In this document: piece after piece, positions 1 through 6,112 of the stretch | Layout of the letters: each line of letters begins with the position of its first letter | Position numbering within the stretch: the stretch's first letter is position 1 | Assembly (NCBI GenBank): GCA_903913355.1 | Contig: CAIWKU010000163.1 | Span: 1-6,112 of the forward strand | Direction of reading: 5' to 3' | Source of the DNA: an uncultured Bacteroidota bacterium | GTDB taxonomy: Bacteria > Bacteroidota > Bacteroidia > Chitinophagales > Chitinophagaceae | Length of the DNA stretch: 6,112 nucleotides | The notes under the pieces: generated by a model | Database searches by the model: none | What the model saw: the letters and a program-made list of their open reading frames with translations, nothing else | What the model was told of the DNA's origin: nothing | Position numbers and translations under genes: made by a program

Positions 1-2
1 AT

Positions 3-1640
3 GAACTGGGTGAGTCCAAAATTATTTCATTACCTCCTGTTGAAACAAAAGGAATATCCTTTTCCATAAAACAGGAAGATACCATTTTAGAATACAAGAT
101 CCATTTTAGCAATGTACCACTGGGGGAAACCTATAAAATTATCGGGACCGTAGATAATAATATAGTATATAAAGCCACGATTAGGAACATTGATTCCTTA
201 TTCATCCATTCGTTTTCAACTGGCCAAATGACAAAAGGCGTATTGCAACTAACACTTTTTGATAATGCGTATCATGTTGTTGCCGAAAGACTCTGCTTTC
301 TGCATCCCGACAATAGCAGATTGTCCTTTATTGCAGATAGCCTTGTTATTAGTGATAAGCCAAGGGCAGTCAATGAATTTGGTATTCGCATAGATACGGG
401 TAAGAATTATGCAATAATGGTATTCGATGAGAAAGCCGAGAACCCGATTTCACATAACAATATTCTCAGTTCATTTTGGTTCAGTTCAGATTTTCCAGGA
501 ACGATCGCAGATCCGGAAAAGTATTTTATGAATACAGATCCGGATGCAAAAAAAGCACTGGACATGTTATTCATTACAGAAAAATGGAGGCGATTTAGTT
601 GGACGGATATTCTCAATAACCGTTTTCCAATCATCAAATATGCAATGGATAATTACTTGTCCTATGAAGGCACCAGTTATTACAAAGGTAAATTCTTACC
701 CAACGCTTCCCTGAATATGATATTATTTCTTCCTGATTCATCCAGACAGTTGGTACAGGTTAGAACCAATAAAGATGGAAAGTTCTTAATGCAGGGACTG
801 GCTTTCTATGGAAATACCCGAATCAATTACCAGCCCGCCAGTAAAAGGATTGATAAGGAAGAACTCCGGGTAGATTTTATGCCACTCAATAAATATGTTC
901 CTTACAAAAAATCATTACCCACACCGGGTTACCAACTGGTAATTAAAAAAGCTAATGAACCAGTACCGGATCAAATAGTAAAAGCAGTGGAAGATTTTAA
1001 AAATGAGAAAATCGCATTTGAAAAAGTGCATCCACTGGCAGATGTAACTGTAAAAACAAATAAAAAATCAGCTACACAATTATTAGACGAAAAGCTAAGT
1101 TCTAATGAGTTCTATAATCCCAGAGAAACCATCTACGATTTTATCAATGTACAACAACTGGGCACTGAAGGCATGAACCTGCTTTACTGGCTGGAACCAA
1201 GAATACCGGGTGGCATTAAGACTGCCTCATTCTACATCAATGAACTAAAGGTTAACCGTGATATGGTTTCGCTTACCTCTACCAATGAAGTGGCCATGGT
1301 AAAAATACAGGGTACCGGTAGTATGCATACCGTGCTTATTTATATGAAAACAGGTATGGAAATGTTGAATCAGGGGAGATCAGCCAACACTTCTGTATTG
1401 AAAGGATATGAACGCGAAGAGAATTATCTCATGCCGGATTATTCAAACCCGGATCTTCAATCCATAAAAACAGATCATCGAGGTTTATTATTCTGGGACA
1501 ATATATTTACCCCAAATTCTGCCAGCCAAAAAATAAAAATCCGGTTCTACAATAACGATAATGCACAAAAATTCAAGGCCGTCATCTTATGCATTCCCAA
1601 TGAAGGCTTTCCTTTATATCATGAAGGAATTTTAAAATAG
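3..1640 (+). CDS. C-terminal part of a macroglobulin-like / TonB-plug-like surface protein (5' end outside window)
   Basis: The reading frame is open from the left edge to TAG at 1638-1640, giving 545 visible residues. The first ATG (228) is internal, because the 75 residues before it continue the same beta-rich domain, so the gene is cut by the window and no start can be chosen. Numbering from the edge: residues 1 to about 105 look like a macroglobulin-type beta domain, with the pattern GVLQLTLFD followed by AERLCF. About 145-205 carry the family signature seen as SSDFPGTI, DPEKYF and WRRFSW (W at residue 195). About 223-278 resemble a carboxypeptidase-regulatory-like beta-sandwich (NKDGKF). 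About 375-451 resemble a TonB-receptor plug (TIYDFI, then SFYIN, ending IYMKTG). The C-terminal 78 residues include MPDYSNPD and RFYNND, typical of this family's end domain. No outer-membrane barrel follows. This class is known from Bacteroidota, usually about 800-950 aa with a signal peptide and an MG2 domain at the missing N-terminus. Its function is not established; export across the inner membrane is inferred from the family. It converges on sprA with 29 bases between the stops. Confidence 0.85.
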   Translation, partial: ELGESKIISLPPVETKGISFSIKQEDTILEYKIHFSNVPLGETYKIIGTVDNNIVYKATIRNIDSLFIHSFSTGQMTKGVLQLTLFDNAYHVVAERLCFLHPDNSRLSFIADSLVISDKPRAVNEFGIRIDTGKNYAIMVFDEKAENPISHNNILSSFWFSSDFPGTIADPEKYFMNTDPDAKKALDMLFITEKWRRFSWTDILNNRFPIIKYAMDNYLSYEGTSYYKGKFLPNASLNMILFLPDSSRQLVQVRTNKDGKFLMQGLAFYGNTRINYQPASKRIDKEELRVDFMPLNKYVPYKKSLPTPGYQLVIKKANEPVPDQIVKAVEDFKNEKIAFEKVHPLADVTVKTNKKSATQLLDEKLSSNEFYNPRETIYDFINVQQLGTEGMNLLYWLEPRIPGGIKTASFYINELKVNRDMVSLTSTNEVAMVKIQGTGSMHTVLIYMKTGMEMLNQGRSANTSVLKGYEREENYLMPDYSNPDLQSIKTDHRGLLFWDNIFTPNSASQKIKIRFYNNDNAQKFKAVILCIPNEGFPLYHEGILK

Positions 1641-1671
1641 CTGGTAGGATCCTTACGTAATCGAAGCTATT
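1636..1671. terminator. Inverted repeat across the convergent stop codons, possible weak bidirectional terminator
   Basis: AATAGCT at 1636-1642 is repeated inverted as AGCTATT at 1665-1671, with a 22-base loop. The arms contain the TAG of the plus-strand gene (1638-1640) and two of the three bases of the TAA of sprA (1670-1672). Inside the loop, on the plus-strand transcript, 1644-1656 can fold into a 5-bp stem (one G-U pair) with a 3-base loop. On the minus-strand transcript the outer stem runs into a run of four T (1638-1635, partly inside the stem), then AAAA; there is no T tract on the plus side. The stem is AT-rich with only two G-C pairs, so this is weak. A terminator is expected here because the genes converge, but the call is an inference from position and symmetry. 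Confidence 0.25.
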
Positions 1672-4600
1672 ACTGTGCCAAAGATATCCGCACATTTATT
1701 CCGGCTTTTGTATTGGTAACTGGCGGCGAAGTAGAAATATACGGGGTTACCCTTCGCTGGTCAAAGAAAAATTTGAGGTTGATACGTTTATTCAAAACAT
1801 AATCTATAGATGGCTGAATGGCCAGCTCCTTTTGTCCGCCAGTTCCATATGCATAGGTTTGATCCAGACGGCTATTACTCATGGCGGCATCCGTCATTGT
1901 AATATCTAAACGCATAGAAAGATCATTTTCCAATTTTCTGCTTTTCCCTCCCGGCAATACAAATGGCAGGTTAAGTCCTTTTTTACGCCACCCAATTCCA
2001 AATACCCAACCTGTAGTTCTGCTTTCACTAAGCTGGTAATCAATCAGACTCAGGCTGAGAATCCTACTTTTTCGATATTCCAATCTCAAACTCAACTGAT
2101 TAAGCGTAGTTACATCTAGTCCAAGTAAAGGTTCAAATGTTTCTTTCATGGTAATATTGGGCACGAGAAAGTAAGGAACATAGTTTCCACTTACTGTATC
2201 AACAAATCCTGGTGCACCAAAGTGATTGGGATCCTGATAAAATATAGCACTGTTAAAACTATTCATACTCAGGTTTCCATTATATGCATGGGTAATCACA
2301 ATATTGGAGAAGATTTTATTGAATGGCTTTGTTTTGGCAAGCCCATTATAGCTCATACGCCAATTGGGTAAAGGGAAAATTCCTCCAAAAGGATTAAAGC
2401 CAATATTTGGATTTGATTGCCTGATCAGCGGAATATTATATGGATTTTTCCCCGTATAGGCAGCCAGGAATGCAGGCACTAAAACATCCTGCGAAAATCG
2501 ATTAAAGCCCGATGCATATCCATCCGCACTAAATTTTTGTCCAACAGGTATACCCTGCCAATAGGGATTTTGTTGCGCTACCCTTACCGAAATAATCTGC
2601 CTGTAATCTTCAAACTTTCTGAATGTGGCCGATACTACATTGGGGTCATATTTATCAAACATGGTTTTCAACCCGATATATGAAACCGAAAATCCTCCAT
2701 CAGCCAATGGACCCAGGTGATGGAATCCACTGGTACCCGTTGTATCTTTAAATAGCTCACTATACTCTTTGGAAAAAGTTTTCTCTATGCTGATATCTAT
2801 CTTAAGATTTCTTACCGGTTCTAATTGAGCGGTAATATTTAAATGCTGCTCAAAAGTCTGCCGCAATAATGTGTTTACGGATGTATCCTTTGAAAACAAT
2901 CCCATCCTGGCTTTTTTATTCAGCCATCCACTATCTGGCTGCCTGCCAAAAGTATAATCCAGCCCAGGCTGCATGGTTTTCCAATTCTGTCCTAAAAATT
3001 TTGTACTATCCATATAACCAGGTAATCGACTATAATAATTTGCAGAATACGTTACGTTTACCGTTCTCAACATGGTAATGAACTTACCTAAGGCCCTTAC
3101 TCCATCACTCATTTCTGCGGGTTGGTTGGCAGTGGCCAGTCTTTGCGCAATCCGTTCATCTCTTTTTCTTTCTCTCCATTTCTTCAAGGCTTCCGCTCTT
3201 TGCTTTCCCTTCAACCCCTTCAAGGCTTCTTCTTTTGTTGGAATTGGCGTACCTAATATATTTTTATTTTGCCCGTTTTTAGGGTCGACTTTTTTTGTGG
3301 GATCATATGCAGGTTTTGGAGGAGGCAATTTGTCTATTGCACGCAGCCATTTGGATTTCGCATACAGAGCAGCAAAATTAAATTGTGTGCTAAAATTGTT
3401 TTGCTGAGAGTTCTCTAATGTATTTCCTTGACTCAATGCTAAAAGACTAGCCGCAATCCAGTTATAGGTTGTACCATAAGAATACCTTGATTGAATCCAA
3501 TCTGTAAGCGGAAACTTACTCAATGGCAGCGTATATGTAACAATTGCTTTCTGCTGGTAAAGTGTTGTTCGCCCCCCCTTTATAAAGTTTTTCCATACCG
3601 AGTCTTTCTTTTGCTTTGTATCGATACGCCCATAGGGTTCATCTATCCTGGCATTATTAGTAGCATTAAAATCAAGGCTCATAGAGCGGCTCAAATCCCA
3701 ACCCATATGATAAAACCTGTCGAAAGTAAAATATTTATCATAGGATGTATCGGTTTGTATTACCGCACTTCCGGAAGTATTGATAACCCTTGGAATATAT
3801 TCTCCAAACTGTCGGTTAATATCTGTTCTAAAACTCAGCGAATTGGGTTTGGGGTTAAAATTAAAATCCCTGATCAACCCTAGCCATGGCGTTTTACTCC
3901 GTGTAATTTTTTTAAACGGCTGAATAAAATTAGGTGCCTTATTAAAAGTGTATCCAAAACCGCCTCTTTGTTTGCTGATAGAATTCTGTAAAATTAATGG
4001 GGTACTATGATCTAATAATGAATAGGAATAATTGAAATCAAAATTGCTCAGTTTAAACAATCCGGGTTTGCTCCTACTCGGCAAGAAACGAACGTTGGTG
4101 AAGTTAAGGGTAGTGATGGTTGTCTGGTCAAGGGCCGCATTTTTGATCGAATCTCTCTGATTTTTAGGTGCCGCATTAATTTTATCTTTCAGCTTCACAT
4201 CCAGATCAAATGGATCGTATTGTGGGGTAATTACGGTTCTATTCACACTGGCAAATACCGGTAAAGATAAGCGTGCCTGTTTGGGAATCAGTTTTCCCGC
4301 ATCAATATTGGCTGCCACATCCAATTGCATAAAATCATCTTTTGCCCTTTCATTTACCCGTTGCTCAAGGTTACCAAATCCGGCACTGTGCGTATTCCCT
4401 GAAACAGATATTTTTCCTAAATCTGCCAATGAAATATCTACTCTTCCCAATGCAGCCCAACCGCCAGATTCATTCAAAGCTGATAAACGAAGTTCATCTA
4501 CCCATATTTCGCTACTGAGGGTAGGACCATCAGGCTTTGCAGGATTTTCAACCGCAATCATAATACCACTTACCGCTCCCAGATTGGGGTTACCCATGAT

Positions 4601-6112
4601 AGAAACGGTTCTGATACTATCCAGTGGATACCGGTAAATAGCTGTGAGGGATGCACCCACTCTATTTCTAAGCATTTTGAGATTCACCAGACTGGTCAGA
4701 TCAATATCAAGATTATTTTGCGCTGGCCAAACAATCGACTCCTGACCAACAACATAAGTGCCGGCAGGCGTAATGGTTAATGGAATTTTGATTTCATAAT
4801 AGTTATTCAGAAAATCCTGTCCAATCCGAACAATCGCATTCAACTCCTTATTTTTTACAGGGCGCTGACCAATCACAGATTCTGCATGAAGGAACATAGA
4901 TAGTCTTCCAAACTGACGCATATCCAGGTTCACTGTTTTAAAAAGCCCTCTGGTATCACCGGTAATCAAGCCGGTTGTTTGTAAACTTAATGATTGCTCA
5001 TTCTGAAGAATATTGACTCCATTATTACTTAACAACTGCATACGTTGAACTCCGGGTGGCATCAGGTAATTTACCGGCTGACGGGTACTATTTTCAATAA
5101 TGTTAACAGCTGTTGTATTAAAAGTGGTTCCGTTACTTGTATTAATAGGGGTATAGGATCCTGTTGTATCTACTTGGTAGGTAAACTGTCTCCATTGATT
5201 TCTTACCAGACTCAAAGTAGCAAACCGCATTACCACAGAATCAGAAAAACCAGTAAGGTACATTCTGAGAAACCGGATAGATTTAAAATCAGGGATACTG
5301 CCTATTTTATTAGAATACCCTGTAATCGGTATTCTGAAATGATACCAATCTTCTGTTCTCGAAATCCCATCTGCAGAATTAACCGTAACGGTTCTCTGGT
5401 CTGTTAAATAAGGAGTAATGCCAACTCCCATTCCTGGTTTCATGTCTACCTCATATTCAAAATACGATTCTGTTTCATTCAGGGTATTATCATGATTCAG
5501 GTCTTCATTATCCGGGAAAAGTGTTGCTGCCGAAGTAAACTGCCCCCCGGTAAGTGCAATCGGTGAGTTGCCCTGCGGATTATTATAGTTTTTATATCGC
5601 CCGAGTATTCCGGTACCTGATTGATCAAACTGTGCATCGCGGTACCAGATATAGTTATCACTTGCCGGGTCGGCATACGATTTCTGGTAAATAGTTGAAT
5701 TGGTACCAAAATTATTTGCGATCCTTTGAAGCACATAGGCTTTTTTCCTTCTTTCACCTGCATCATCCAATCCATCAAACCCCACATCCTGGTAAGGGCG
5801 ATCATTCGGGTCGTTACTAAAAGCCTGCGTAATCTGAATCGGATTTACCGGAGTTTTACCCCATGTATTACTACTATCCACATCACTTGGAATTGAAGGC
5901 GTATTCATCCCATTTTCATAAAAACGTTTTCCATCCTTTAATATATCTTCGCTCACTTCGCCCAGGTTAATAAACATTTTACCACCAGTACTGCTGGGGT
6001 TTTTAATAAACGGGTTTTGTGTCCAGAAATCTATGTATTGAATATTCCCCGTTTCAAAATCAGTTTGGTCAAGTGCCCGCATCAATCCACCCCAGCGGGA
6101 AGATGGATTGGA
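1670..6112 (-). CDS. sprA: SprA/Sov, type IX secretion system outer-membrane translocon, C-terminal part (5' end outside window)
   Basis: SprA forms the very large outer-membrane beta-barrel through which T9SS cargo leaves the cell; members known from Flavobacterium (SprA) and Porphyromonas (Sov) are about 2400-2500 aa. Here 1480 residues are visible, roughly the last 60%, ending RISLAQ and TAA at 1672-1670. The frame is open to the right edge. The TTG and ATG codons near 6085-6080 are internal, since the preceding residues RWGG belong to the conserved stretch RWGG-x-MRAL-x-QTDF. Numbering from the edge, family landmarks are: RNQWRQF near 304; NEQSLSL at 371-377; NLDMRQFGRL and FLHAES soon after; EIWVDELRLS near 534 followed by GGWAALG; TPQYDPF near 628; RTDINRQFGEYIPR near 760; LDFNATNNARID near 811; RLPGYMDSTKFLGQNW near 1029; TPYISTS near the end. 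These are spread over the whole visible length in one unbroken frame, so the gene looks intact. Notable are a calcium-loop-like motif (200-215), a basic insert (about 929-993) and no cysteine. Alternating hydrophobic strands fit a barrel. The gene downstream is convergent, so sprA is the last gene of its transcript. Confidence 0.96.
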   Translation of the reverse strand, partial: SNPSSRWGGLMRALDQTDFETGNIQYIDFWTQNPFIKNPSSTGGKMFINLGEVSEDILKDGKRFYENGMNTPSIPSDVDSSNTWGKTPVNPIQITQAFSNDPNDRPYQDVGFDGLDDAGERRKKAYVLQRIANNFGTNSTIYQKSYADPASDNYIWYRDAQFDQSGTGILGRYKNYNNPQGNSPIALTGGQFTSAATLFPDNEDLNHDNTLNETESYFEYEVDMKPGMGVGITPYLTDQRTVTVNSADGISRTEDWYHFRIPITGYSNKIGSIPDFKSIRFLRMYLTGFSDSVVMRFATLSLVRNQWRQFTYQVDTTGSYTPINTSNGTTFNTTAVNIIENSTRQPVNYLMPPGVQRMQLLSNNGVNILQNEQSLSLQTTGLITGDTRGLFKTVNLDMRQFGRLSMFLHAESVIGQRPVKNKELNAIVRIGQDFLNNYYEIKIPLTITPAGTYVVGQESIVWPAQNNLDIDLTSLVNLKMLRNRVGASLTAIYRYPLDSIRTVSIMGNPNLGAVSGIMIAVENPAKPDGPTLSSEIWVDELRLSALNESGGWAALGRVDISLADLGKISVSGNTHSAGFGNLEQRVNERAKDDFMQLDVAANIDAGKLIPKQARLSLPVFASVNRTVITPQYDPFDLDVKLKDKINAAPKNQRDSIKNAALDQTTITTLNFTNVRFLPSRSKPGLFKLSNFDFNYSYSLLDHSTPLILQNSISKQRGGFGYTFNKAPNFIQPFKKITRSKTPWLGLIRDFNFNPKPNSLSFRTDINRQFGEYIPRVINTSGSAVIQTDTSYDKYFTFDRFYHMGWDLSRSMSLDFNATNNARIDEPYGRIDTKQKKDSVWKNFIKGGRTTLYQQKAIVTYTLPLSKFPLTDWIQSRYSYGTTYNWIAASLLALSQGNTLENSQQNNFSTQFNFAALYAKSKWLRAIDKLPPPKPAYDPTKKVDPKNGQNKNILGTPIPTKEEALKGLKGKQRAEALKKWRERKRDERIAQRLATANQPAEMSDGVRALGKFITMLRTVNVTYSANYYSRLPGYMDSTKFLGQNWKTMQPGLDYTFGRQPDSGWLNKKARMGLFSKDTSVNTLLRQTFEQHLNITAQLEPVRNLKIDISIEKTFSKEYSELFKDTTGTSGFHHLGPLADGGFSVSYIGLKTMFDKYDPNVVSATFRKFEDYRQIISVRVAQQNPYWQGIPVGQKFSADGYASGFNRFSQDVLVPAFLAAYTGKNPYNIPLIRQSNPNIGFNPFGGIFPLPNWRMSYNGLAKTKPFNKIFSNIVITHAYNGNLSMNSFNSAIFYQDPNHFGAPGFVDTVSGNYVPYFLVPNITMKETFEPLLGLDVTTLNQLSLRLEYRKSRILSLSLIDYQLSESRTTGWVFGIGWRKKGLNLPFVLPGGKSRKLENDLSMRLDITMTDAAMSNSRLDQTYAYGTGGQKELAIQPSIDYVLNKRINLKFFFDQRRVTPYISTSPPVTNTKAGINVRISLAQ

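Noticed and set aside
1..57. ATG at position 1 as a gene start
   Set aside because: This frame meets a stop at about codon 19; the true coding frame begins at position 3 and is open to the edge.
407..637. Minus-strand ORF of 76 codons inside the plus-strand gene
   Set aside because: Lies wholly inside a frame with clear family motifs (including WRRFSW); its translation has no recognisable domain.
3572..3578. Run of seven C (G on the coding strand) in sprA, considered as a phase-variation or frameshift site
   Set aside because: The frame reads straight through (I-K-G-G-R-T) with family-like sequence on both sides; a run of seven alone is not enough to claim slippage.
2869..4637. Four plus-strand ORFs of 69-130 codons (2869-3078, 3072-3407, 3491-3883, 4281-4637)
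   Set aside because: All lie antisense to conserved sprA coding sequence and their translations look like complement shadows, rich in Cys, Phe and Ile with no domain pattern.
5045..5407. Plus-strand ORF of 120 codons
   Set aside because: Antisense to the SprA stretch containing RNQWRQF and its neighbours; its translation is a shadow with no family resemblance.
5497..5805. Minus-strand ORF of 102 codons in another frame of sprA
   Set aside because: Overlaps sprA on the same strand in a different frame; the sprA frame is conserved and unbroken through this stretch.
6080..6085. TTG/ATG near 6085 as the start of the minus-strand gene
   Set aside because: The residues before it (RWGG) continue a conserved SprA motif and the frame stays open to the right edge; known members are about 900-1000 residues longer.

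Overview
The window looks like a chromosomal segment of a Bacteroidota bacterium, probably from the Chitinophagaceae or a close relative. Three things point there. The DNA is AT-rich (roughly 40% GC by eye, not counted). The minus strand encodes SprA, a protein restricted to Bacteroidota that carry the type IX secretion system (T9SS). The plus strand encodes a lineage-typical surface protein that combines macroglobulin-like, carboxypeptidase-regulatory-like and TonB-plug-like modules.

Layout: positions 3-1640 (+) hold the C-terminal 545 codons of the macroglobulin/plug-type protein, whose start lies left of the window. A junction of only 29 bases follows, in which the two genes meet tail to tail and a short inverted repeat spans both stop codons. 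Positions 1670-6112 (-) hold the C-terminal 1480 codons of sprA, whose N-terminal part lies right of the window. These two genes fill essentially all of the window. No stretch over 300 bases is gene-free, and I see no RNA gene, mobile element, CRISPR array or promoter. Both gene starts are outside the window, so nothing can be said about their promoters or ribosome binding sites.

Functionally, SprA is the outer-membrane translocon of T9SS, the machine that exports adhesins, hydrolases and, in gliding species, the motility adhesins. The left-hand protein is probably an exported or outer-membrane-associated protein of unknown job. The two are convergently transcribed, so they do not form an operon, and a functional link between them is not supported by the sequence.

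I found no undescribed system here. The observations worth a second look are protein-level: a calcium-loop-like motif, a strongly basic helical insert and complete absence of cysteine in the visible part of SprA, and a plug-like domain with no barrel in the other protein. The structured convergent junction is a smaller point.
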